Shown here: piece by piece, positions 21,430 to 32,335 of the stretch
Position numbering within the stretch: position 1 is the first letter of the stretch
Layout: every line of letters starts with the position of its first letter
Source: Posidonia oceanica
Lineage: Eukaryota > Streptophyta > Magnoliopsida > Alismatales > Posidoniaceae
Direction: 5' to 3'
Assembly (NCBI GenBank): GCA_037176725.1
Contig: JAZBRS010000060.1
Span: 53,534,001-53,598,000, forward strand
DNA length: 64,000 nucleotides
Translations under genes and position numbers: made by a program
The notes under the pieces: generated by a model
Databases searched by the model: none
What the model was told of the DNA's origin: nothing
The model's input: only the letters and a program-made list of their open reading frames with translations

Positions 21430-21766
21430 ACATGAAATGAAGATGTCTTTTGTTCTTTGCATCTGTGTGGATCAAATGGTCAACAAGACGTTCCTCTACT
21501 CTATTCTGCTCTTCATGTTTTGCTCCAATGTCACCATGCCTTGATAGGTTATGTTGAATATTACTAGTGGTACTACCCTTGCGTATTTGATCTTCCCATC
21601 TCTAGAATTTGCATTTGTTGTTTACACATTTAAAGAACCATGTGTCTGGGTTATCTGGGGTAGTAGACTTAAACTAATTAACCACAATTTTGCAGTTACA
21701 TAGAACTATAGTTGCTACACTTCAGCTACATCCATCCTCGGTTGGAGTCATTGAAACTATTGAAAA
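21430..21766 (-). pseudogene. GRF-type zinc-finger protein remnant
   Basis: One minus-strand frame from 21766 leftward reads a GRF-like zinc-finger pattern. A CxC pair (LCNCKIVV) is followed about 20 residues later by NPDTWFFKCVNNKCKF and RWEDQIRK, with the C-x5-C and aromatic-x-RWED ending of the family. Three in-frame stops interrupt it (TGA about 21737, TAG about 21686, TAG about 21605). A hydrophilic tail follows. GRF fingers bind nucleic acid, and in plants many short GRF proteins are repeat-associated. Whether this was a host gene or part of a transposon cannot be told. Confidence 0.6.
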
Positions 21767-22551
21767 AACACATAGAGAGTAGAACTCTTGTTAAACACCT
21801 ATTGTTGGCATATAAAGTATAAATCATGATAAGGTGTTGTTAATATATAGAGTAGTAAAATTCAAAAAAGATCATTACCAATTGATATTGTCTTTACTTT
21901 AATGCAAGTCTTCATCATATATCAAGTAAGATTCCTGGAGGTTTACCTATAAAAAAGGTCAAATGAAATCTGATACATGGACCCACATATCTGCTTGTAG
22001 TTAAGTAGAGGCATACAATGTCAATTATACAACATGGGCATCAATTATAAAACATGGGCATCAATTTTGTGTCATTTTACTTATCAACAAAATTAATAAG
22101 CAAAATAGCTACTACGAGGATCAGTCCCATCCAACAGATAGCAAAATACAATATGGTGACACATAGATCAGTATGTTGCTATGTAAAACGGCAAGGAATA
22201 AAGCAAGACTAATATTTTTCAGATGCAATATTGGTGACAATTTGTTTCATTTTCATGTATGCAACACTCAAAACCCTAGGTAGAAAATAAGAGTGGAAAT
22301 GAAAACCCTAGGTAGAAAATAAAAGAGGAAAATCCTAGATCTCAAGCTGGTGGTGTCAAGTAGATCTCGAGAGGAAAATAAGAAGCGACATTTACCAAAG
22401 GAGGAAGAGAAGAATGCCGACAGAAGTGGTAAAAGGTAGATCTCGAGAGGAAGACATCAATTTGGGGAGGAGGGTGTTAGATAGGTGATGATCAGTTGGA
22501 AATGATCCACGAAAAGGGGGCGGAGGATGCTGGCAGAAGTTGGGTAGGAGG
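21767..22551. other. AT-rich DNA upstream of the GRF remnant
   Basis: Contains short direct repeats (a 'caacatgggcatcaatt' pair at about 22025-22060, a 'ccctaggtagaaaata' pair at about 22270-22325, 'agatctcgagagga' at about 22360 and 22440). It could be the former 5' end of the GRF locus. No coding recognised. Confidence 0.35.
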
Positions 22552-23501
22552 TAGGGGTGCACATTATTCGGTAAGAATCGGTTAATCGAACCGAATCGAA
22601 CCATTTTTTATGGTTCGGTTTGGTTTAGATTTATTTAATGGTTCAGTTAAGTTCTCAAATTTTAGAACCATTCTTAGTAGTTCGGTTCTTGGTTCTAGGT
22701 ATGGTTAATCGAACCGAACCGAACCGAAAACCGATCCATATATTAATATATTATATATATATAAATATTTTATATCTCCACCCTTCATCTACCATTGGAT
22801 TAAATGGGTTTAAATCTCCACCATTCATCTACCATTAGTTGATAGTATATTTTCTTAAAATTACTTTTGATAGTATACTATCACAGGATATTTATTGTTT
22901 TTACTTGATTTTGTCTGATTCATCTTCAGTATAATGCATTTGAAAATTGAAATGAGTATTCTAAACAGCTGAATGGAGATTGGCTTGTTGACCCAACAAT
23001 TCGTTAGTAGCTTACACATTTAATTTCATTTCATGCAATAGTTGAATAGTTCTGCACTATCCATTTATATCAACTGATTTACATTTATTTATGTAAATGA
23101 ATGGCATTTTTGACAAACTAGATTATAAGTTTATAACAGACTAGATTATGATGGCATTTTTGACTATCGTGGACTAATTATAAATTGAAATAATCTTGGT
23201 TGGATTATAAGTTTATAAACCTAGAGGCAGCATGCATAATGTTCGACCTTCATAGTTGCAAATGATAATCTTGGTCGCAACTCTCATTAATTATTTTTTA
23301 ATAATATTGTTGAATCATATTTTAATAGATATTTTGATTGAAAATCAAGAACCGAACCGAACCGACCAACTTTTTGACGGTTCAGTTCGATTCGATTCCA
23401 AGTACATACATAGTTTGATTCGGTTCCAATATAGTCAGAATCGATAGTACGGTTTGGTTCATGATTATTGTTAGAACCGAACCGAACCATACGCACCACT
23501 A
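22552..23501. mobile_element. Non-autonomous hAT-like element, 950 bp
   Basis: The ends are imperfect inverted repeats. The left begins TAGGGGTGCACATTATTCGG and the right, read on the minus strand, begins TAGTGGTGCGTATGGTTCGG. Behind both are subterminal runs of the AACCG motif in opposite orientation (22570-22735 and 23345-23485), a common plant hAT layout. The flanks GTAGGAGG (22544-22551) and ATAGAAGG (23502-23509) match at six of eight bases, fitting an aged 8-bp target duplication. The AT-rich interior has no transposase. Confidence 0.75.
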
Positions 23502-25847
23502 ATAGAAGGAGGTGGCGACAGCCTTCACTTGAATGAGACGATGCCACAGAAGGCAGTGGCACCCTTTGCTGGAATGGTAGGAAGAAGATGGCATGTAGGT
23601 CTGATTTGTTGGTCTTTTTGTATACGAAGGGTAAAGTAGGTATTTGACATGAAAGAAAGTACTTCTGGCCAAATACAACAATAATTACCAAACTTTGTAT
23701 GGACCTTAACAAATGTTGACCCTTAAAAGTCCACGCTATTTTGTAGATGTACACGCTATTTGGTAGATATTTGGTATTTTTTGTCTCCGAACGGTGTCTT
23801 AGATCAAGAATTCCTCTTGATGGGCCCATCCTCTAGATATACACGCTATTTGGTAGGTACAATGCGAGCTCACAGAATGCACTGCTACTTGATTTTCAAT
23901 AAATTTTAGTAAAAGGTCGTGAACATTTGTCAAAGTTTACCGCATGACCAGTGAAGGAAACAATCATTTTGTCCATACATTACAGTGGCCTCACAAAGAC
24001 AAGTAGCTCATCTGCAATTTCTATTCCTTTCGTCGATACCAACTCCGATAGCCCAGGTTTGCTATTGTCATTATGAAGCTGTGAAAGCACGCTTCGTCTT
24101 TGATGTTAGGATACTCCTCTCTCTTTAAGATAGTGTTTGGTAACGTTTATGGAAAAACAGATTATTCTTATAAATAGTGTTTTTGAAAAATTAGTTTCCA
24201 CAATTTTTTATAATTAACGTATTTAAAAGTTTTTATGTATAAACAAAAAACTGACATATTGAAATAATTTGACGTAAAAAAAAGTAGTTGGTTCAATTTT
24301 TCAGGAATAAACATTCTTTTCATAACTGATCCTAATAAACATTTTTTTCAAGAATAAACATTTTTTTTTTGGTGTAAATCTAAGATGGTGTATTATGTTT
24401 TTTTTTTCTTCTTCTGTGCAACATCAAGGATTGCATCAATATTTTGGTTAACATCTTCATCACCGGGTTTACCAAGAAGTAGACATCGAGCAACCCTGGT
24501 ATAGAGCATGCTCCTTTTGAGAGATCACTTGCAACTGTGTGAATTATTTGTGAGATTTCCAACAAGCTTCGTCAAATCCAGTAATGTTAGGAGGTTATCA
24601 ACGTACCTTCATTCAGTCTAATTAAAAGTCTCTGACTTGTCGATCTTGAACACCAATACGCAGACATGTATGTATAATATATCACCAATAAGTCTGCAGT
24701 CATAATGACACATGATTTGGAGAGATTTAGCTAATTTTAATATAAACGGAAAAAAATTCCCTAATGTGGTCCCTTAAGCATGAGAAAAATGTCACCACTG
24801 AAAGACCTTAGGAACCATCCAATGTGAAAACAGAACCTTCCATGAAGGAGAGAAAGAAATGGAAACTGATCTGGACACAATAGAATATATCATAAGGAAA
24901 AATTTCTACTGCGGTCTGATGGTAATAAACCAGGCAGCTGGTAAAAAACAAAAAACACAGATAACAGAAATGCAAAATGACAAAAAACTAACTATGCGTA
25001 AACCGTAACGATGTGACATTTAGGGTCCAACCGTAGAAAAAAGAACTCCCCTATATCATAATACAACTAGTATAATTCTTTGATAGCTAGAAGACTAAAT
25101 CAGGGCTCATGAATCCAATGATGTGAGCAACGATAGCTATATGCACATATACGAACAATCTTGGAATGCCACATTTCTTTTGACAAGTTCCTACTCTTTT
25201 TTATACTCTTGAAAGATAAGAACAAGTATCTTTATTTCTGTCTCATACTTACCCCTGACGTAATGGTCATCAAATGCGAACCAAATTAACAACATGGTTA
25301 TGGTGAGTGAGTGCGACATTTTTCTAGAGAAAAGTCATATATGATTTTGGTTACTGATGCTGTCGGTAACTTGAGATATACTGTGAATTTCAATTTAGGA
25401 TCAAATGCAAGTTTAAAAAAAATGGAGGACCAAATGCACCAGTCAGGTTACTGCTTTTGGATCTCCTGCTTAAGAAAACTAGAGTTACTTTCTGCTACAA
25501 CATTAAAGACTGATAAATCGGAGGGATCTTATTGGCTATTGCTAGAATACCACTTTACATGTAGGTGTAAATATAGAAGTATTCACATCTGGAGATCTTT
25601 GCTTCACCAAAGAAGTAACACGAAAAGCATTCACAAGGTTTCCAAAACTTTTTTCTGAATTAGAGAAACTTATTACAGAAAACTTTCAGCTCATACAATC
25701 AGAAAAATATTTTCTAGCACTAAATATAAATATCTCTCGTATCACAAAAATGAATTATATATTCCATATATCTATACAAACCAAAAACAACAGACACAAC
25801 TCAAAAAAAACATATTTACTACTTCTACTGCTGCTTGTTTTTGTTGT
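23502..25847. other. AT-rich intergenic DNA
   Basis: No supported gene. Three copies of 'acacgctatttggtag' lie at about 23735, 23752 and 23838. A minus-strand stretch at about 24560-24400 reads coherent protein-like sequence (SKRSMLYTRVARCLLLG then KPGDEDVNQNIDAILDVAQ) that could be an exon remnant of an unidentified gene. Poly-T runs at about 24340-24375 and 24395-24410 flank it. The last 150 bases before 25848 would be the 3' UTR of the HIPP gene. Confidence 0.4.
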
Positions 25848-26811
25848 TCAGCAAATAACACAAGAATTTGGATTCTCCTCCACGCTGTGAACGACATAGT
25901 ATTGGGTCATGCAAGGGTTGTAGTTCTTGTAAGCGTTGACAAGCTCAGCAACGTGGTCATTCATGTCCTTCTTTTCATCATCCTTCTTTTTGTCATCCTT
26001 CTTCTCTTCTTTCTTCTCCGCTTTCTTCTCTGGCTCCCCCACGGAATCGAGCCGTGCACCCCACTTATTCCGCAATTTCGCAATTATATCGACGGGATCT
26101 ACTTCGCCAACAATTGTCAGCTTCCCGGCTTTGATGTCCGCCGATAGTGAATTAATCCCTGATGAGTACAGAATTCAGTAAAAAAAAGTGATGAGAAATT
26201 GTTCAGAAAGGCCCTTTTTCTTCGCAATCAGAAGTATTATAAGTGGGTTTTTAAGCAAAACTGGAATGGATTAGAGAAGATGATACCTGTGAGAGTAGAG
26301 ACAGCTTTCAAGACCTTCTGCTTGTCTTTGGCATCCTTGATAGACAACATCACTACAATATTCTGCAATTCATGAAAGAACAAGTTCCAATTAGATTTTC
26401 TACACATAAATGAAATGATTCTAACAGAAAGTTCAATTCAGAAACCAAAGCATCAAAATCTGATTCCTTGTAAAACCCAAAATTCCAAGGAGACAGTTTA
26501 ACACATGACATAAACAGGTGTGACAAAAAGAGCATAGTTACATGCTAAAAATCACACAAAGAAGAAGGATCAATTGAACCCAATACCAAAACAAAACTCT
26601 TTCCCAAAAGCAAAAAGGCCCATGACAGAATCCCCAAATCCCCTGAAAAGCAAAAGCAGAGCAGCACACTTCTCTCCATTTAAGAAAAAAGGAAGAATCT
26701 AAAGGCCATATACCCTTTTAGATGAAACAAGAAGAAGAAAAGCCACAAAGCAAATATCTACTCGACATGAAACTCAAGGAGTTCTGAAGTAGCAGAAACA
26801 CGAACCTTCAT
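25848..26811 (-). CDS. Heavy-metal-associated isoprenylated plant protein (HIPP-like), three exons
   Basis: Joining 26811-26806, 26362-26287 and 26158-25848 on the minus strand gives a 130-residue protein. Both introns (26363-26805 and 26159-26286) have GT...AG ends and the frame is kept. Exon 1 codes only for Met-Lys, an arrangement I recall from related plant genes. Residues 3-70 form a heavy-metal-associated (HMA) fold starting NIVVMLSIKDAKDKQKVL and continuing KLTIVGEVDPVDIIAKLR. The metal-binding CxxC is absent, so metal binding is doubtful. A charged Lys/Glu/Asp-rich linker follows, and the protein ends CVIC, a CaaX box for prenylation and membrane attachment. HIPPs act in metal handling, stress and pathogen interactions; the role of this one is unknown. 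No stop or frameshift; the only intact gene seen. Confidence 0.87.
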
Positions 26812-26975
26812 CTTTTTTCTGCTTCTCTCTTCACAAAAAAAAAAAAACCAAAAAGATGCAGTCTTTCTTCTCCCAAGATATCAAATGCAGAACCTTTCTG
26901 ACACCCAAGCCGACACAGAACTGGGAGATCAAAGACAACGACTTGGCTTTGCTTATGTCTAGGACTGGTGGGGTA

Positions 26976-26982
26976 TTATATA
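26976..26982 (-). promoter_or_regulatory. Candidate TATA box of the HIPP gene
   Basis: The minus strand reads TATATAA about 165 bases upstream of the start codon, leaving a 5' UTR of roughly 130 bases. A TTGACT W-box-like core lies further upstream at about 27166. No experimental start site is known. Confidence 0.45.
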
Positions 26983-27839
26983 ACCACAGCAAGTGTGCTT
27001 TGGAAGAATTATGATATCTCAAATTCAAATCTGGACCGCTGATTCCACTCACCTTCGCACTCTTGGAAGGAGCCCTGGGAGATGTGCAGGATGAGAATGG
27101 TGGTGGAACTTGCGGACGGTGTAGCGCCCGTAGTATAATGGTCTCTTTGGCAGTTTTCCACGTCAACGTTGACTAGTGTAGACTTGTTGTGGAGATATAG
27201 AATCAGTCAACACGGCACAGCCAGATCTCAATCTTAATCACCTTCCTTGCTTTCCAAGCTGCAGAATGCTGCATGTACTCTTTTGTGCGTTGGGTTATTG
27301 TTTTTGGACAATAAACAGTAGAGACTCTTTTGTACGTCATATGCTTCTTTCTTTGTTTATGTCTCTTTCTAAACATTTTTGCTTTTGTTGTATCCATATA
27401 ATTCTTCGGTAGAAAAATAACTATTAAAATAATCCAGTAAAAGCTTCGTTAAGAAAGTTGTAAGCATATGGTTGAAAAGTCGGCACGGGAGGGAGGGGGC
27501 CGACTGGGGTGACCTCTTCCTCCGTAGGCACGTCAAAAATCTAAAAACTTTCGAAAATCAATTGAGAATCAACATCCAAAATCTAGAATTTTTATTTGAA
27601 AATTATCTTTCGGAATGAATTCGTATTCGAAAAAAAAATTCATATCAATTACGGATGTATCATATCTATTTCGAAAACTTAATATTATTATTTTAAATTA
27701 ATTAATCTAATCATGTATTCCTGTGAAACCTAAGTACCTAATAATTAATAAGTAATAACCTAAGTACCAAATTCAAAATTCTTTTCTTACTCAAAACCCT
27801 TATGCCTTACCTTTCTAAGTTTCTCATTTGAGTCGTCGC
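26983..27839. other. HIPP upstream region and AT-rich border of the hAT element
   Basis: Holds the likely promoter of the HIPP gene, then an AT-rich stretch (about 27540-27720) with 'ttcgaaaa' and 'attcgtattcg' motifs like those at 31230-31330. It may be a subterminal region of the neighbouring hAT element. Terminal inverted repeats were not identified. Confidence 0.35.
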
Positions 27840-30800
27840 AAAACCTAAGGTGATGGATGCATCTTCGATTCTCCCTCCTTCGCTCCTCATTGAGTCACTA
27901 GATGCCTTGTGCTTGGACGACGGTCACTTCCCCTCCTCTTCTCGCCACCGGATGAAGGCTGCTTCTCCTCCTCCTCCTTGTGGACAAAGGTTGCTAGCTT
28001 GCATCCCCTCCTCCTTTTCCTTCTCCTTGTAGACAAAGGCTGCTTGCTTGCTTCTCCTCGTCCTTTGCTCCTCGCTGGATGCCTGGACGACAACCGCTTC
28101 CCCTCCTCCTCTACTCCTCTCCGAACGACAGCTACTTCTCTTTCTCCTCCTCCACTCCTCGCCGACGCCAACAGAAGGAAGTCATCATGGCCAGTAGCTT
28201 GGTGAGTTTCACGGTCTCCTTTCCTGCTTCCTTTTGGTTTGATCTTTGTGTTTGTTGGGTTATTTGAGCTCATCGATCCGGATGATAGGATGAGCAACTG
28301 TGATTTGCTAAAAAATATAAACGGCCACCTATGAATACATTGTTGCAACAAAGTGGGCACCTTTGAATACTTTGTTGCCTGTATCTAACCTAAATACTTT
28401 GTTGCTTGTATCTGTCTCACAGTATCTATATCTAGCCTGATTACTTTGCAAGATTTGAATTTTGGTTAAATTTCCAGGGTGAGTAGAATCTTTGAATTTT
28501 GTTTTTTGGTATCTAGCCTAAGTACTTTCTTGCTTGTATCTGTCTCGCAGTTTTGGGACCTCCTCTACCCATAGTCTACCTATGATCTCCTAAGTTTGGT
28601 TCACTCTGCAAAATATATGTATATGAATAGAACCTAAGTTTGTTACCCTAAATACTATGTATTTGTATCTGTTTGCTCTGAATACCCTGCTTGAATACCA
28701 CACAAACTGCTAACCAATTTTAGCCAGACAGCTGGTGCAATGAGAGAAAGAGGAGACAGAGAGAAAGAAAAATCTTGTGTTCTTTGTTTTAGTTTAACCT
28801 ATGCTGTTATATACCTGTATAACTGTATTATTTGTTTTGTTTTTCTAATGTAGGGTGATAATCTTTTCAAGATGGACAAGAGAACAACTTTTACTAGTAG
28901 CAAAGAATTACAATCCAACTTAGGTTATACATTCTTTTGAATGTGTTCTTTTAATAAAAATCTTGATTGTTATTCTTCTAATTCTTTTATATGGTTTTCT
29001 AATATAGAATTGAAAGTCATGGTTGTTACTCAATCAAAGGAAGCTCCTGTTGGCTAAAGTCGAGCCTCCACTCCAAATACCATTGCAACTTCATCAGTAC
29101 CTAGTGTTGATTCTCGTAATCTGGTTGCTACAACGGATTCCCAGGAGCCTAAGTGTTAAAAAAATTGAAATCAGAAGCTTGGTTACATTTTACACGAGAA
29201 GTGCTTGAAGATGGTTCAGTGAAAGCTACTTGCAACTATTGCAAGATAGCATTTGATGGCAAATGCACCAAATGTACCACTCATCTAAATAACCATAGTA
29301 AAATATGTGTTCGTAGGCCACAAAAACTTATTAGACAAAAAATTCTTGCTATGTCTATACGTACTAATAGTGGTTGCCCTACACCAAGAATACGTGTTTA
29401 TAAATTTGATGTTGATGCTGAAAGGTCAATGTTTGCAAAGATGATCATGAAACATGATTTACTCTTTCTTTTTTCTAAATATGAGTACTTTAGATCATAG
29501 TGCTCTCTTATTTGTCCTACATACAAATTTCGCTCTAAAAATACTCTTATGGCTGATTGCATGAAAGTTTATAAGGAAGAGAAGGCTAATCTATATAAGA
29601 TGCCTAAGCATAATAGTAGTAGAGTTAGCATTACAACAGATTTGTAGACTTTAGATCATCAAAACCTTGGTTACTATTGTGTTTCTTGTCATTTCATGGA
29701 TGATGATTAGGTCTTACACAAGACGATCATTGCTTCTCACCATATAGAATCCCCACATATTGGTGAAGTATTAGGTGAATGGTTGAAAATCAGTATTTTG
29801 GAGTGGAATTTGGATAAGAAGTTATATACTATTGTTGTGGACAATGCTAGCAATAATGAACCGATGGTAAATATTTTGAAGAAATGGTTAAATAGAAAGG
29901 GAGCACTTCATCTCAATGGCAAATGAGTGATGTTGATTACATTTTTGAGATGGGTTCATTGATGCAAAGGAAATTTGATAAATATTGGGTTGCATGTAAT
30001 TTGGTTTTGTCTTTTGGATTAGTTCTTGATCCTCAATATAAGTTGAAGTTTGTTAAGTATGCTTATCAAGAAATTTAATGCATTGGTTGATTCTTATGTT
30101 GGAGTTATCAACATGAAGCTACATGATTTGTTTTCAGTATATGTAGATTCTTCAAATACTCCAACGCGTTGTGCAACATCTTATGGTCATGAAATGGTTG
30201 TTGAGAAAGGAACACAAACAAATTTTGGTTTTACTGGAGGATTTCTTCAACACATCAAGAAAAAGACCATTACTGCAATCAATGTTCAAAAAATAGAATT
30301 AGAGCAGTATGTGGAGGAAGAGTTGTTTCCCTTGAATCCCAATGATGACCTATCATTTGATATCTTGTATTGGTGGAAGCATAATGCACCATGGTTTCCT
30401 TGTCTAGCAAAGATGGGTCGTGATGTTTTGGCCATTCCTGTTTCAACAGTTGCTTCTGAATCTACTTTTAGTTGGGGACGTAGAATCATTGATGATACCC
30501 GTTCTCAGTTGACTCCTGATATGGTAAAGGCTTTAGTTTGCATAAAGGATTTGTTTCCATCACTTTCTAAGAAATTAAGTAAGTTAATTGTTAATACTAC
30601 TTTATTTTGATTTTTGTTATACGATAAAATATTATGTGTATCAAATTTTCTTTGTTTTGCTATTCATAGGCATCGACACCATTGCTATTAATTGAGATTG
30701 ACTATTATTATTGTATTCTAAGTTGATTGAGAGTTTGAGCATAAGGTATCTAAGTATCTGTCAAAATTAAATCATTCATTTGTTTTACTTTGAGCATGGT

Positions 30801-31320
30801 ATATGTATATTTACTAATCAAGTTATTTTTTCTTTTGCAGGTATGATTAATGAGCATGAGACAAACCAAGGGATTTGACAATATATTGTACAAGAACTTT
30901 GATTTTTTATTGTTTTATTTTTTAGCACAACTTAGAATGTTTTGTTGTTTATTTTTGTTTGAACTTATGTTATTAGTTTTTGTTTAAACATAACTTGAAC
31001 ATTTGTTGTATTTAAGGAAACCTTTACAGTCCATTAATGTTGGAGGAGAATTGAGATTTTGATTAATTCTTGTTTGAAGAAACCTTGTGATTATGATTTA
31101 TGGTTAATACTTGTTGAATTATTATTGTCTATATTTAATTATTTGTTGTTTACATTTACTTCCTATAAAAATAGGTTATATACTTGTTGCATACTTGAGT
31201 AATTGAATTATTATCTTATATGTTTATTATTTCGGGTTTATTATTTATAGGTTTATAATGTTTACATTTCGGATATTTTGAATATTTCAGATATGGATTT
31301 ATTCGTATTTAGATTTCTCA
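27840..31320 (+). mobile_element. hAT transposon, degenerate (limits uncertain)
   Basis: A pyrimidine-rich exon-like segment ends in ATGGCCAGTAGCTTG and a splice donor at about 28203. Then follow an AT-rich intron-like stretch, a transposase with BED finger and C-terminal dimerisation domain, and AT-rich 3' DNA. This is the plan of plant Ac-like / RICESLEEPER-type hAT elements. The coding region is broken, so the element cannot be autonomous. Its ends and target duplication were not found; coordinates are approximate. Confidence 0.6.
29020..30610 (+). pseudogene. hAT transposase, BED zinc finger type, broken
   Basis: A probable start at 29020 (MVVTQSKEAPVG) is soon followed by a TAA where related proteins have Gln. 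The BED finger lies at 29153-29320 with phrases AWLHFTREVLEDGSVKATC, NYC and THLNNHSKIC. The middle (29500-30050) keeps recognisable catalytic-domain phrases such as YTIVVDNASNN and CNLVLSFGLVLDPQYKLKF, but has several stops and is shorter than usual. The C-terminal dimerisation domain is open at 30050-30610, with LEQYVEEELFPLN, LAIPVSTVASESTFS and TPDMVKALVCIKD. A working protein would cut and paste hAT ends; this one cannot be made whole. Confidence 0.85.
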
Positions 31321-31333
31321 GTCAATTCGGATG
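30611..31333. other. AT-rich DNA downstream of the hAT transposase
   Basis: Probably the 3' untranslated and subterminal part of the hAT element. The stretch at 31215-31330 has 'ttcggatat' and 'attcgtattt' motifs partly complementary to 27540-27680. No other gene seen. Confidence 0.4.
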
Positions 31334-32335
31334 TGTAGACACCTTGAATTTTCAAGGAAGCAGTATGTGTCAAATGAAGCTCGGGATCCAAGAAGCCTTT
31401 TCCGTGACAACACATCCAGATCACTCCTAAACCCAGCAAATTTGTTCTCACCTAAAAGATTACACTTTTTCCTTCCCAAGCTAGTATTATATGCCCAAAA
31501 CACGCCCCTAGGCTGTCCGTGGAAAGCCAGTAGAAATTAGCCTCTGAATCGCGTGTTTTAGCTGTGCCTTTTGGTCGCGAGTTTAACTTGATTTCAAGAA
31601 CTTATAGAGTAAGTACTTTGCTGCTGCCAGGTGGACCAATCCCACATTCACTCACCTCCAACATTACACCTTACATGAAATACACCTCATGCAACCTCAA
31701 TTTATATTTCATGCCATGAAACCCTAAGCCAAACACATCACCACCTTTGATTTCAAACCTAACACATTCAATGGCCCCAAACCACCTCCCTCCTCCATAA
31801 AACAGTGCCTTCCCTCTCCTTTGGATAGGGTTGGTTAACCCTAATTGCAAGAGAGAGGGTTGGAGAAGAAACGTTGTGCTACAGTAGCTGTGCAATTGTG
31901 GAGCTTCTCCTCCATCTTCTTCCTCTCCTTCACCCAAGCCAACCCACAAGCCAAACATCAGAATCAAAGCTCCTCCCACACGCAAGCTTCCTCCTCCATG
32001 CTAGAGGAGGAACAAAATCACTCCTGTGAGGTAAGGCACTATCCATACCTCCTCTTTATTTATTTTCCATCTTGAAAAGCCTGTATGCCATGAATGCCAT
32101 GTTGCTTCCTTTTTAATTATTCTTGTTCATTAATGGCTTAATACTCCTCACGAATGCTTTGAAACTCAACATTTATACCTAATATCATTCGGTGTTGAGT
32201 TTTTTTTCTTTTCTATCTACATTTATTTCACATTTACCTTCCCTATTGTGCTTTTCTTCTTTGTTGGGTTCTAAGGCATCGGTGCTTGTGTATGCTTTCA
32301 TTGCTCGTTTTCCTTTCCTCTTTGCTTTTCCTTAC
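31334..32335 (+). repeat. Candidate 5' portion of a plus-strand LTR (LTR5)
   Basis: Starts TGTAGACACC like other Tat-like LTRs here. It has a C-rich exon-like segment with a candidate splice donor (TGTGAG/GTAAGG) at about 32030, as in LTR1, LTR2 and the gag-only element. It ends where the minus-strand LTR6 begins. There is no paired copy to confirm it. Confidence 0.4.

Noticed and set aside
25311..25658. 115-codon plus-strand frame near the HIPP gene
   Set aside because: No similarity recognised, AT-rich composition and no intron or promoter signals; probably chance.
27110..27150. tRNA-like phrase (cgtagtataatggtct) upstream of the HIPP gene
   Set aside because: Resembles a tRNA 5' arm but no anticodon arm, T arm or CCA-proximal stem follows.
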